Source: Phyto melanocephala (lineage: Eukaryota > Arthropoda > Insecta > Diptera > Rhinophoridae). From it: DNA of 64,000 nucleotides. Positions 25,285 through 37,700 of this stretch are shown here, piece after piece. The stretch lies in assembly GCA_941918925.1 (NCBI GenBank), contig OW799234.1:8089001-8153000 (forward strand), read 5' to 3'. Position 1 is the stretch's first letter; the number at the start of each line of letters is the position of its first letter. Both the position numbers and the translations under genes were made by a program. The notes below the pieces were generated by a model. It was not told the DNA's origin and did no database searches. It saw only the letters and a program-made list of their open reading frames with translations.

Positions 25285-27340
25285 AGGCTTAAATTTAATA
25301 CAGTTTAACAAGATTTAAAAAATTTGAACAAATTATAGTAGTTTTCACTTAATTAATATAATTTGTTTGCCAAAAGAAATCTTAAAACACTTTCAGGGAA
25401 TGTTTTGTGTTTTCTAAAGGGAAAACTCCTAAGAAAACTCATAAAAGGGCATATATGGCAAAATTGGCTTTTAGCCAAAACTAAAACACACACTGCTGGT
25501 GCAACAACCAAATAAATGCTTAGTTCTTTCCAGAAAGATAATGATGAAAGTAAGCAAATAGGAAAAAATCTTAACACTAGTCTAGACAGCAATTTAAAAA
25601 AAAAAGAAGAAAAAAATATTACAGCAAAATTACCTTTTCGTTAGAAAAATTTATGATTTATAGAGAGTTTAAATCACTAATTTAAAGCGATTTAATGAAA
25701 TGACATCATTATTATTAATTGTACAATGTTTTTGCAATTTATATTTAGCAAAGATTATTAATAATTAATAACTAATAATAATTAATCAATCAACTGATGT
25801 GAGAAAAAAATCTACTTTAACAAACGAATAAAATCAATTGTAAATTAATAATTGATGATTGTTTAGTGGAAAAAACTGTTTGTTTTTTATAAAAAAAAAT
25901 ATTTGTTTTTCCCTGCAAAAAATACTTTAATCAAAAGTAATTTTCAATAATTTTATTGATTAAAAACAAAAATAAATATATACAAGCAACATGCAGCTGA
26001 AAACAAATAAATTTATTTTAAATAAACACAGAACACGCAAATATAATTAATTGTTGTTATTTATATATAAAAAATTTAACGTGTAAATATGAAAAAAAAT
26101 ATTGACAAAATTTTTAGAAATGAATATTTTTGTTATAAAAAAGTGTTGTCCTCTTCTGGGCTTAACAGAGTTCAAGCTAAAAGCTCTTAAAAAATAATTA
26201 AGTATCCGTTTAGTCATAAAGAAATTTTAAAAGGAATTTTTTTTTAACAATTCGTTAAACAACATTTAACTCATTTTATAAAAATTTCAGTAATAAAAAA
26301 TTTGCTCTATTCTGTTTTCTTTTTTAATTTTTTCTTTAATGATTTTTAAATATTTTGCTGGGTTTTGTGTAAGAATCTTGGTCATCTAATATTCTAATTT
26401 CAAATCTATATATTGAGTTGCCTTTTTTTCTATTGTTGTTGTTGTCATTCTCAACCAAGTCATTAGCAAATTTTGTTTCTAAAAAAATTTCCTAGAATTA
26501 GAAATAAATTCTTAAGAATTAAGTTAAACAAAATATTGATTTGCAATGTGCTGCTGATGCTACTGCTGCTGCTATTGAAGCTGGTGGAGGAAGTTTTGCA
26601 TTTTATGCAAGTTTACGATACATAAAATACAAACTAGAGTTTTGTTTTTATTTTTCACACATAATGGCAACAAAGATTGAATTTCAAGCAAGCGTAAATG
26701 CAAAAGCAATACTATGACACATGGCAGGAAAATTGTGTGCCGACGGCAAATATTTTTTTTTTTTTGAGAAGTAAAAAATTTAATTTTTAGAAGCAGCAGA
26801 AAAAAGAATAATTTTAGAAAATAATAAAAATTGTTGTTGAGTGATGCTAAAAAATTTTTTTGTGAAAAAATAATTTTTTTTTCAACTTAAAAAAAAATTT
26901 TGTTAAAAAGAAAATTTAAACATTTTTTTATTCGCATTTTATTATTATTATTCAACTTGAAAAAAAAAAATTTTTAAAAGAAAATTTAAATATTTTTTTT
27001 TATTTTTTTTTATTCGCATTTTATTATTATTTTTTTTATTATTTTTAATAAATTTTTTTTTTTAATTTTTAATATTTCTTTATTTTGATTTATTTTGAAT
27101 TGAATATTTTTTATTTGTTTATTTTTTTTTGCAAGTGTTGGTTTTAGTGTTATGCCTTAATGCGTTTCTGGTGGTGGCCACCAGCCATCATTATTTTGTG
27201 CAATTAGTGGAACCTCCAACATCATTAAATAGCCAACAAAACACTTAGGTTTTAAAACTATATAATTTACTTAAAGATTTAGCATTAAAAAAATCTCAAG
27301 CTAATACAAGAAATAAAAATAAAATTAATAAAAACTTGTT
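25285..27340. other. AT-rich non-coding stretch
   Basis: No gene is seen. An isolated TGTTGTCCTCTTCTGGGCT near 26145 resembles the TGCCTACTTTTAGGG motif. CTGGTGG-TGG-CCACCAG at about 27169-27185 is a 7-bp-stem hairpin. 26880-27130 is nearly pure A/T runs. Confidence 0.5.
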
Positions 27341-27344
27341 TAAT

Positions 27345-29545
27345 TATCTAATGACGGCCCCTTGAAATAGGCAACATTAAGAAACATATAGCAAGTAGCT
27401 AAATGAATTAAAAGTTTTAGGTAATTTATATACAACACAATATATAAATTAACTTCAATTAAATATAAAATCAAGTTTAAAATAAAATCTTATAAGAAAT
27501 ATATATTTCACTATATAAAAAAACGCCTAGAAATAGACACTTTATTGCTAGAAATGAAAACCCTAAAAAGCAATAATTTCTTAAGAAAGTATTTTTTTTT
27601 TATTTCTTTAAAACCAAGGATTTTGAACTGAACTTATTGAAATATCAAGAAATAAAATTATTAACTCCTAAAAGTAGGCCCTATGATTCAACAAATTGAA
27701 GTTTTCACTGAAGGACAATTTCTTAACAAAATTAACGTTTTAATAAATCTGCGAATTTCTTTTTAACAAAAAAAAAAAGTAAAAGAAGGTAATTGATAAA
27801 ACAGTAACCACCAAATTAAATTACAAAATCCTAAAACTAGGCAAAACAAATTTATGTATAAAATTTAATTTAATGTACCTAAACATATGATTAAAAACTT
27901 CTTTAGAATTATTAAAAAAGCCTTTTTATTTTAATTCAGAAACTACATTTAAGAATTGCAAACAAGTTTATTTGTTTTTAAGAAAAACCCCTCAAAATAG
28001 GCAGCTTTTGAGAGTGAGTTACAGTTTTTGAATAAATAAAAATTTTTTTAATTAAAGGAACAATTTTAAGCTTTAAACAACTATTTTTTTAAATAAAATC
28101 TATATATATTTATGACTTTATAAACCCTTTTTACAGCAGAAATTACAATATAAACCCAAATATATGACAAACTGGTTGCAAACTCCTAAAAATAGGCAAC
28201 CTTTTTTGAGGTAAATTTTAAAATTAAAAATTAATTTAATGTTTTTTAAATTCTTACCCCCATATTTATAAAATGTAAAATAAATTTAAATTTCATTTCT
28301 TTTAAAAATTTTTCATACAAAATGTTTTAAAAAAAGATTTAAAATACTTTTTTTTATGAATTTAAGCCTAAGAAAGATAGAACTTTTTATACAAAAAACC
28401 AGTCCAATATTGTCAGATATTTTAACTGATTTTTATTTTCAAATTTTTTTTTTAATTTTAAAGAAAATTTGTTTAGAAACCAAGACTATTTTAAAAACTA
28501 ACTGAAATTATTATTTTTTGGTTTAATAAATAAATAAATAAAATACAACTAATTATTCATCAGAGAGCTTTAAGAGCAAAATTTTAAATCCAAATTTGAT
28601 ATAGTATTTTTGATTTAGTTTTTTGTTTTTTTCTAAAAAATTATTCATCAAGGCAGCTTTTAAAACAAAAATCATTTAAAATAGATTTTTATTTTGTCTA
28701 AACTTACAAAGAAAACCTTAAGAAACTGCCCAATATTCTATGCGTTTTTTATACCAAAACCTGGGGCCATTTTACGGCATTCGCTTACAATATTTCAGTG
28801 TGCTTTTGGTATAAAGATTTTTATAATAATCAAATTCCGAAAACATTCGAACGCTGTTACTTGCCCTCAGTCTAATTTTGTCATAACTTTTATCTGATAT
28901 TTTCTTTATAATTATATAAGCTAGTAAGGCTCATTTGTACAAAACTCAATTTAATTGTTGTAAAAAATCGTCTACAATAAAACAAAATTACAGTAAGTTA
29001 ACCGCCTTATTCATAAAAAATTTTCAAAGTTTAAAAAGGGTTTTAAATATGTAAATGTTTTCGATCTTTTTATATCAATATGTTGTTTTATTTATTTATT
29101 GTATTATTTGTGTTGTTGTATTATTTGTGTTAATTGCAAAAACTTTCCCTGAAGACGCTACCCAATGTGGTAGCGAAATATCGGAATAAAATAAAAAATA
29201 ATTTTTATATAAAAAAGTGATCTTTAGCTCAAAATAATTCAAACAAAATATTAGTTTATAGGGGAATTATAAAACTGGTTTTTTATAAAACTTAGATTTA
29301 TAAGTCTCTTATAATTCGTTTTTTTTTTAATTCGACTGTATACATTTAATTAGTTTTTCTTTGCCCCTAAAAGCATACTCCTAAAATTATATAAATACAA
29401 TTGACCTTTGTTACTATTTTACAGTTTAAAACCTAAAGGATAATTTTTCAGCCTTTTTTTACATAAATTAAAAACAAATTGACAAAATAAATTAATTAAA
29501 AAGAATTTATTTTTATTTTCCTTTTTTTTATCCCTAAAAGTAGAC
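27345..29545 (-). repeat. inverted TGCCTACTTTTAGGGG motif cluster
   Basis: Reverse-complement copies of the 2.6-6.9 kb motif occur near 27350 (GCCCCTTGAAATAGGCAAC), 27525, 27667 (CTCCTAAAAGTAGGC), 27830 (TCCTAAAACTAGGCA), 27990 (CCCCTCAAAATAGGCA), 28187 (CTCCTAAAAATAGGCA), 29366 and 29531. Spacing is commonly 140-200 bp. Orientation is uniform here, opposite to the first cluster. Confidence 0.5.
29043..29235 (+). mobile_element. Penelope-type terminal fragment with hammerhead core
   Basis: This fragment matches the outer ends of the 45.5-49.3 kb Penelope element. It has TTCGATCTTTTT near 29062, a hammerhead-like core (CTGAAGA at 29149-29155, 6-bp helix II with GCTACC and GGTAGC, GAAA at 29175-29178), then TATCGGAATAAAA and AGTGATCTTTAGCTC. 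No coding part is attached, so it looks like a solo or severely truncated copy. Helices I and III were not resolved by eye. Confidence 0.65.
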
Positions 29546-29944
29546 TATTTTCTATATGCATTTACGAAATTAGTATTTATTATTAACATTTATGTTTTAA
29601 GCCTTTAGCCTATGAATTTTTCGGTTTAATGTTATTGTTGTAAATAATATTTTGTTGTACATTTTGTTAATGCAATTGCAAACAAAAAACCATGTCTTGT
29701 GGCACGCTTGACGTACTAACTTAAACCAGCTTTTCCGCATGAAATTTGTTTTGGATTATTTAAAAAAAAAAAAAAATTATTGGACAATTAGTTAAAATTT
29801 AAGAAAACTGGTTTTCGAATACAAATTTAAAATTTTAATAAGAAATTGTTAATACTATGAGGGAAATAGAAATATATTTTCCAAATTTTTTTAATAAATT
29901 ATTTTTTTTAATTATTAAAAACTTGACAATTTATTTTTTTAAAA

Positions 29945-30170
29945 ATAATAAATAGATGTTTTTGATCTTTTTTATTTTTATCAATAGTTGTTTTTTATAT
30001 TGAACTTGAGATCACTGTTTTTATAAAAAAATAATAAATAAATAATATAAACAATTGTTTAAACTTTCCCTAAAGAAGCTGCCCAATGTGGTAGCGAAAT
30101 ATTGGAAAATAAAATTGAAATTATTTTTTATAAAAAAAGTGATCTAAAGCTGAATATAAAAATCAATTAT
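29945..30170 (+). mobile_element. second Penelope-type terminal fragment, core mutated
   Basis: This shows the same architecture as the copy 0.9 kb upstream: GATCTTTTTTATTTTTATCA and GAACTTGAGATCAC near 30003, the helix II stem (GCTGCC/GGTAGC, one G-T wobble), GAAA, then AAAGTGATCTAAAGCT. The first core box reads CTAAAGA (30070-30076) instead of CTGAAGA, which removes the conserved G and should abolish cleavage if this was a hammerhead. Confidence 0.62.
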
Positions 30171-31350
30171 TTTTAAAAAATATTTATTTTTTAATTAGAG
30201 AACTATTTCTAGATTTTAATAATTTTTGAACTAATACATGTTTAACTTAAAGAGCTGTCCGTTCCATTTAACAAAGACAGTCCAGGGTGTTGTCTTATGG
30301 ATAACTTTCGTTATCCAGTTGTTCTGTTCGTATTACAGAAGAAATTTCTATAGTTTTTGGTGTCACAATTTAAACAAGTTTCAAACACAAATGTTTGCAA
30401 AAACTACCTCTGTCCTCCCACCACCAACCTATTGGCCTAAAAGCAACACCCAGCCCTGAGTACTGCTTAAGCAAAAAAAAAAAAATTATAATTTCAATTT
30501 CATAATTTTTTTTATCAAAATTTTATAAAAAAAAATTTTTAAATCCAGCGGTATATTAAACAATTTGGCCTATTTTTTATAAATAATTTAAAATTAAATT
30601 TTTCAAAAGTAAAATTTTTAAAATTTTTTCAAACTTGTCACGTTATTTAAAGTTTTAAAACAATTTCTTTTAATAATTTTAGTTTTTATTTCAAATTTAT
30701 TAATGTTTAAAAATGTCACTTCTGCTGTACATTAGTTTCTAATTATGAACAAAAATAGTTTAAAAAAATCACAGAAAATAAAGATTTTTTTAAAAAGGTT
30801 TGGAAATTTTTTCTGCAAATTTTAAAAAACTTTTTAAAGAATGTATTCTACAAAAATTTATTAAAATCCAAAATAAATAGTTCTGTTACAAAGGGTATAG
30901 AAACACAACTTTTTAGCTCAGCCTTAGTTCAACTATTTGATGTTTTGGATTTATATTAAATTTCAAAAATTTATTACTATAGAGAAGTTAACAATTTTTT
31001 TTAAATTTTTAAACAAGTCTTTAAAGAATCCATTTAACAGATTTTTGAAAAACTCATACATCTTTCATTTTTTTTATAAACAGCCTTTAAACACAGGTGG
31101 TTTTCAAGACCTTAACATATTTACAACTCAAACATTTCCTCCCATATTTTTAATAAAAATTTAAAATTTGAGTAAAAATTTCTAGAAACAAATGTCAAGC
31201 ATTTGTATTTTAAGCAAATTAAAAAAAAAATATGAATATAGTAGGGGTTCATTATCTTATCTAATTGTATCAATTCACAAAATGTTAGAAATTTTTTTGT
31301 TTAAATTTTCTGTTTTGAAATTTGAGTTTATTAGTTGTTGGATTTAAAGT
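30171..31350. other. AT-rich non-coding stretch
   Basis: No gene is recognised. A more complex patch at 30270-30460 has facing GGGTGTTG (30282) and CAACACCC (30445) sequences and might be a worn inverted-repeat element. The open frame there has no recognisable family. Confidence 0.45.
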
Positions 31351-31395
31351 TTATATGCATTTCACTGGTGCTTAAGCCAGATCATCAGTCTTTTT
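31351..31395 (-). ncRNA. hammerhead-like motif, second type
   Basis: On the minus strand the order is CTGATGA (31388-31382), a short helix with CTGG and CCAG, then GAAA (31363-31360), i.e. the two conserved hammerhead boxes around a 4-bp helix II. The base pair closing helix II would be U-U, so activity is doubtful. A mutated sister lies near 53040-53080. Such motifs are known from Penelope-like retroelements, but no element was delimited here. Confidence 0.35.
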
Positions 31396-31456
31396 TTTTT
31401 AATTTTCCACTTTTTCTGCTTTAAAAAATGTTCTTTTTTATTTAAGAAAAACTTAC

Positions 31457-31823
31457 CTGTTGCCAAAATTGTGCCAATAAATAAATTTGTTCCTTTTTGA
31501 AAAACCAATCCATTGATTGCACAGCCGTCAAATCCATATCGGCTGTACCGGCTGTTTGTGGCAATGTTGGCTGCATTCGGTTGCTTTGATTAGTGGCTTC
31601 TTCCAGTAAATCAATAACAGCTATCTTTTCTTTTTTGGATTGTTGGATGGCAGATGTAGCTACTAATGATGTTAAGGTGTTGTTGGTGTTGCCAGCAGTC
31701 GTGGTGGAAGTACCAGCCGTAGACCACTGTTGGCCTAAACTTGTTGTACACGTTAAATTTTGTTTAGATTCCAGTTTGTCTTTGTTTTTCAGTAATTTGA
31801 TATTGACAAAAAAGAAATTGTTT
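31457..31823 (-). CDS. internal coding exon of an unidentified host gene
   Basis: Read on the minus strand, 122 codons are open without interruption. The exon ends CAACAG followed by GTAAGT, a textbook donor, with phase 0. The best acceptor is TTATTTAAAACAG just upstream of 31823, with an in-frame TAA immediately before it and no ATG, so this is an internal exon. Residues 1-23 are Lys/Asn/Phe-rich and may instead be intron if a later acceptor is used. The middle is a Ser/Thr/Asn-rich linker. The C-terminal third (DMDLTAVQSMDWFFKKEQ then IYLLAQFWQQ) looks like the start of an amphipathic or coiled-coil segment. GC content and codon use differ sharply from the surroundings. I do not recognise the gene. 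Neighbouring exons were not found in the window. Confidence 0.72.
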
Positions 31824-34050
31824 CTGTTTTAAATAATTAGAAATAATTTTTAGTTTTTTTTTATTATGAAAATAAAAATCACAATTTTAATTTTATTTTG
31901 GCCATTTAGCTGGAATTTTTCTTTTCAAAAAAAATTTCATAAAATTTTATAAATTATTTGCAGCAGCATTTTTGCAGTTTAATATTTTGCCTAAATCGCC
32001 CAAAAAAATTGTTTAACTTCTTTCATTAATCCATGAGATAAAATTGGTTTTGTTTTGTTAAAATAATTTTCTTATTTATTTTATTTTTTAGTTAGATATT
32101 TTTGTTTTGTTTTTATTCACCAAACACTTGTTTTGTTTTTCTTTTGTTGTTGTAGGTATTTTAAAAACAAAATATCATTTTCCTTTAAACACTTGTTTTT
32201 TGAATAGGTATTTAGAGATTTTCACATTTTTCTCTTATTTAAAAAAAAACACTTGTTTGTTTGCTTGCATCTTCTAATTAATTTTTCAACTTTTATTTAA
32301 TTTTTGAAAATTTTTTATTTTTTTTTATTCAATTAAGATTTTTGTTTTGTGGGTTAATTCCAACATATTATTTTTCATATATCTTCTGTTACTTAAATTA
32401 ATACAAAATTGATTGATTGATTTTGTTTTAATGTGTGATTTGATTATTATTACTAAATAGACGACAGAGCAACGTTAATCTAATAAGATGTTGCCTGTCA
32501 CGAATTCAACTGATGACTGAACAAATCGAACATTAACGCAGCTTACACAACCCCATTAAACAAAAACAACATTATAGAGTCAAAAGCAACAACAACATTT
32601 AGAGGAAAAAACATATTTATTAAACTCTATACTCATTTTTATCTACTTCAATACTCATTCTCAATTTGTGTGAGTTGGTTTTATTTTTTTTTTCAAACAC
32701 AAACTCTCTCTCGCGCGCCCCTCTTTCAATCGGAAAAAAAACTAATAGTAGTAAGAAGAAAAAAAAAACAACCACACGTGAGTATTGTTGTTTAATTCCA
32801 GCAGAAAGCAATGAAATATGTTTGTATGTATGTTTGTTAGCAAGTGATAAATACAATATATTTCTTTTTTTATTATTTTATTCTACTAGATACTATTCTA
32901 AATTTCTGGAGTATGAGTTTGATTGGAACAAAATATTGAGAGAGTGTCTTGTAATATTGCGCTCACTCATGTTTAAAAAACGTCGTAATGTTTGATTTGT
33001 TTTATTCAATGTATGTTTGATTTTTATTTTTAATTTTCAATACAACAATTCTTAACTTGTTCTCCTTCCCTCTATTGAAATTATTTGTGAACAGTCTCTC
33101 ACTCTATCTCATTTAATCAAACACACTTGCACCAGTAACTAGTGTTAAGCAAATTCTCCTGTTAGAATTACAACAAACCTAAAGAGGAAAAAATTACAGC
33201 AACAAGATATGAAAAAATAAAAACTGTCATGATAATTTTATTTCAAACCAATACTTTGATAATTTATATTTAGTGGGGCCGTTGTTGTTGCCAGTTGGCA
33301 AAAGGATGTGCTGAAGCCCAAATTCCTTAAGAAAAATCGCCAAAATGTCAATTATTGATTATAGGGCTATATGTAAAATATTAAAAATTAAATGTTTAAA
33401 AAACAAAAAAGTGCTTAAATAGGGTAACCTTTTATAGTTAAATTTAAATCATATGTACTGTTCATAAGATTTAAATTGAGTTTGAACTGTATTTTATCTT
33501 TCATACCTACAAAATTTCATTAAAATGGACTTTAATACATTTTATCAGCCTAAATATGTAAGTTAAATAATAATTTGTTAAATTGACTTAATTACGAAAT
33601 TACGTCTTAATATTTGTCACTTATTTTATTCTAAATAATACAGAACATATATTTAAGTACCATTTTCTTAATAAAAACTCCATAAACTATTTATTTTATT
33701 AATAAGTGTGTTTCCGGTATTTTATAGCTTTAAAAGCTTAAGATGTTCTATGTACCCATTGGCGTAGCTAAACATTTCTTCTGGAGTTGTTAAAACCTTA
33801 AAAAATGTTTCTTCAAAATCTTAAACTATGTACTTTATTTTTATTTTTTTTTTTTCAAATTATTGTGATTGTACGCCCCAAAATGGTCTAGTTACGCCAA
33901 TATAAGTACCAAGTGTTATGTTAAGGGGACCATTGCAAAATTTCTCTTCTGTAATATTATTTGATTGTTCCCATTGAGTGTTTTAAAAATTTTAACATAG
34001 AAATTATAAAGAAATAATTGTTTTTTTAATTTAAATACGCACAAAAGGAC
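31824..34050. other. intron-like DNA with a CT/GAGA-rich stretch
   Basis: No other exon was found. Around 32450-33130 there are CT-rich runs (CTCTCTCTCGCGCG near 32704, CTCTCACTCTATCTC near 33096) that read GAGAG on the minus strand, the strand of the exon. This resembles GAGA-factor-type promoter DNA of flies, but no start site can be called. At 33756-33912 facing ATTGGCGTAGCTA and TAGTTACGCCAAT may bound a ~155-bp MITE. Confidence 0.4.
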
Positions 34051-34057
34051 ATGCACG

Positions 34058-34735
34058 CAAAGAAAAAATATGGTTGTGGTAACCATAATCGAAGAGCAAC
34101 ATACTATGATTGAATTGTATGATTATGGTTAAAAATAATAATGGTTACCAGTTATCATTATTATGTTTAATTTAAGTATCATTCAATAATCATATATATG
34201 ACTACAATTGTAATCGACATACTTTGCATTTTTACGGCAAATTATTGTCTTTTGATGTAACACACACATATTGATTGTACTTACCAATTTAATTGCAATT
34301 TGTATACCAATTTTTTTTACATTTTCTCGTTTATTTTTAAATTTTCTTTAATTTTTCAAAATTTTTGTTCATTTTTTTGACATTTCAAACTTTAAAAATA
34401 ATAAAAATTTATTCAGCAAGAAGAAGAACAGTTGAAATCAAATTATTGTTAATAAAAAATCATAGCTTGATTAATTTGTAATCATATTGTTGTCTCACTT
34501 ATTATTTAATGATTATTTTTAATTTATAATGCTCTTGAATATAATGTTTTTTTGTCAACTTAATTTTTTTAAATCATACTACATATTTTTAAATGTTAAC
34601 CATTTTGAAATTCTCACGAAAAGTAAACTTTAAATGATACAATTCAAACAAATGCTTGATTATCGTGACAAAATATATGATGAAATGAAACAAAAATAAC
34701 TATAACTTGTTTTTGACAACCAAATATGTATTTCA
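34058..34735. mobile_element. possible MITE with TATGGTTGTGGTAACC ends
   Basis: AATATGGTTGT near 34068 faces ACAACCAAATATG near 34718, and several internal GGTTACC/ATGGTTA blocks occur near the left end. The inverted repeat is short and imperfect and no target duplication was found. A similar TAATGGTTGTGACTACC occurs near 17768. Confidence 0.3.
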
Positions 34736-37700
34736 TAAAATTAAATATTTTGATATAAAAAGTATAATAAGTTCCTATCGCTCCTATTAGGAGCATAAGG
34801 AGCAGATAAATTTTAAAATAATTTTATTTTTAATACTTAATACGTTTTTAAACAGTGCACAAATATAACTTCACAGTTGCCAATACAATCACTATCTTAC
34901 AAAAAAATTTACAGCCTTTAGACGCCAGTTGCCCTCTGGAATAATTTATTTAACAACTGGCAACGAAACTAATGTTATATTGCTATCGATAATCGACATA
35001 TAAGTCTATAGGTATTCTGTTCTTTATATCATCTGGCCAGAACACCCTTTAAAATATAAATTACATATAAAAAATTGCTATTAATGTAAATTTTAACCCT
35101 ATCAGGGTGTCAATTGTTGCTCTGTAAAATTGTAAAGTGAAAAGTGCTTGCATGTAAATTTTTTTTTATTTTCTACTTTTTAATGCATTTCCATACAAAT
35201 GCAATTTTTCCAATATTCAATAGGTTTGATCAACTTACCTACAAAATATATATATTCTCGTAACAATTTAGTGTTATAAAAAGTAGGTGCTTTGGTCTCA
35301 TAAACCGTCCAGGTTTAAGTTTTAAGCATTTTCAACTTCATATCATTTTACAATGAGTAAATATTTTTTAGTTTTGTTAAGATACAAGATACAAAAATTG
35401 TTAAAAAAAAATTAATTTAAATTTTAATATTTGGTGCCACCGAAGAAAAATTAAAAAGCACTAAAAATTAGAGGAAAAAAGCACATTGCAATGAATTAAG
35501 AAGCACATTTAACAATGCTAAAATCACCGAGTTGACAACGCTGGTGATATCGAATGGTGCCGTTGTAAATATCTTCTGTTATTACATAAATTATTTTTAA
35601 GATATTTTTTTTTCAATTTGATCGCACGTTTCTGTGAAATTTATTGGGTGCCTTGAGTGATTTTACTTTGTTAAAAAACATATTAAAATTTATATTAACT
35701 GTTATGCCCCTAACCAAAAGAAATTATACAAAAAAAATCCGTAAACATCAGTTAAAAAGAAGCACAATTTTAATCTCAATATACAGATTCCCTAACGAAC
35801 TGGCAATACAGTTTACATTAATGATATTTGATTTTGCATTTTTTCTTATTATCATACATTTGTTACAGTTCTCTATTGATTAAGAAGGGTATGAGAGGGA
35901 GTGTAGGTGAAACAAGCTCTCTTCAAATGGTACCCACCACCCTTGAGGAAAACTCCTTTTAACAAATTGTAAAAAAAAACTTTTCTTGGTTTATTTTTTT
36001 TTTAATTAAATGAATTAAATTTCTTTAAATCATATTTTTATTATAATTTTATTTATTTATCTAGCTCTTTGCTCTCTGCTACTTTAAAGTTCTCATTTTA
36101 TTATTTTTAATATGAAGTGAAGCTCTCTGTTTTGCAAGTTGTTTTTTTTCATTCGAACATTTTTTATTAAACTCTTGTTTTTGTATTGTGTGTGGATGGT
36201 TATTTTGTTGTTGTTGTTGTTCTTATTTAGTCCCCCCATTTCTTGTTGTTGTTCTTTGATTACTTGACAATAATCAAGCTTTCTCTTTCTCTCTTACAAC
36301 CATTTTACTATGCTCATGCAATCATAAGCTACCCAGTTAGTTTCTATGTTTACGGACGTGTGTTCGTGTGTATGATGTATAAATGGTGTTAAGCTCTCAG
36401 AGTTCGATTTTTTATGTCTTTTGCATTTATTCAATTCGATAAGATTTTTTTTTCGTCGTCTTCTGCTTCTTCTGATACAAGATTTTTTCTTCGTGTTTAT
36501 TTTTTTATTTGTCTCCCGATTTGCTGTTATTGTTATTGTTGTCTGCTGGATATAGTTATTGAGTTGGTATAAACCAGTAAACAAAACGAAGAGTGAGGTG
36601 GAGCAGCTACAGCATACAGTTCGTAGTTGTGTTGTTAACAATTCATTGTTCTGCCATTTCTTCTTGGCAAGACAATAACAACAAAAAGAAATAAAATAAT
36701 AATGTTTGTAGTTGTTATTGCTGCTGTTACTCGTAATTCTTTTGGTATCATATACATATATAAAGGTTTGTGTTGTTATTATTACATTTATCCCGTAGCA
36801 TAATGTTGCTGTTTGTTAAAAAATTCATTTATAGAAAATCGTCATATGGAGTTGAATGTAGATTTATTTGTATGTATGTTTGCATGTATGTACATACTTA
36901 TATTTATGTGCAAATATGTGTGGTTGTAAGTAAATTCGTTAATTTTTTTCTATTTTATTATTGTTGGAATTTGATTGTGTATTTTTGCTTTATAAAAATT
37001 TTTGCCATATTCTTTATTTGGTCTCCACTTCTTTCTGATTTAATTTCTTTGAATCTTTTTTTAGGGGTTTTATTATATATCGGGTGCTTGGCTTTGTATT
37101 GTTGTTGGTTTTGTGTAGTAGGTATAAGGGTGTCTCAATGTGATTAATTTTCGTTATTTGTAATCGGTTTAGGGAACTGTCATTTATGAGTTGTATGGGT
37201 ATGAAAGCAGGTACCTAAGTAGGTAGGTACATAGATTTTGATTAAAGATAACATTTTTTTTATTGGTGTGGAGGTATTATTTCAAATTTTGTGGTTTATT
37301 GCATAAATTACATATATATTTTGTATTTAATTTAAATAATCGAATTTTTTGTATTTGGAAAAATACATATTTTCAGTAGTAAGAACAATACATATTAACA
37401 TTATTTAAAAATCTGTACCCAAATTTGTTAAGGCAAAAGAAAGGTTTTAATTATTATAATATTTAAAAAACATCTACAATTTAAAATAGGTATGTACATA
37501 GGTACCTACCTATATAATTTTAAATAAATTACAAAGTTATCAAAAATTTAAAACAATAAAACCTTCATACCAATTACTCCAGTGATTATATTGAGAATGA
37601 TTTTTAAAGTTAATTTTATTTGCTCAGACATGGGCGTAACTAAAAAATTCTGGCAGGTGTAATAAAACATGGATTTGTTTAACTCTAATCTCTAAATTTA

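Noticed and set aside
28745..28820. TATACCAAAA...TTTTGGTATA short inverted repeat
   Set aside because: Only about 65 bp apart with 10-bp arms and no target duplication; could be chance in AT-rich DNA.
36294..36641. 115-residue minus-strand open frame
   Set aside because: Composition is biased (Lys, Arg, Thr, Ile), arising from CT/TTG-rich DNA, with no domain, no splice context and no conserved motif.
36770..37147. 125-residue plus-strand open frame
   Set aside because: Phe/Tyr/Cys/Val-rich translation of TTG, TATG and T-rich DNA; it resembles random hydrophobic output of AT-rich sequence rather than a membrane protein.
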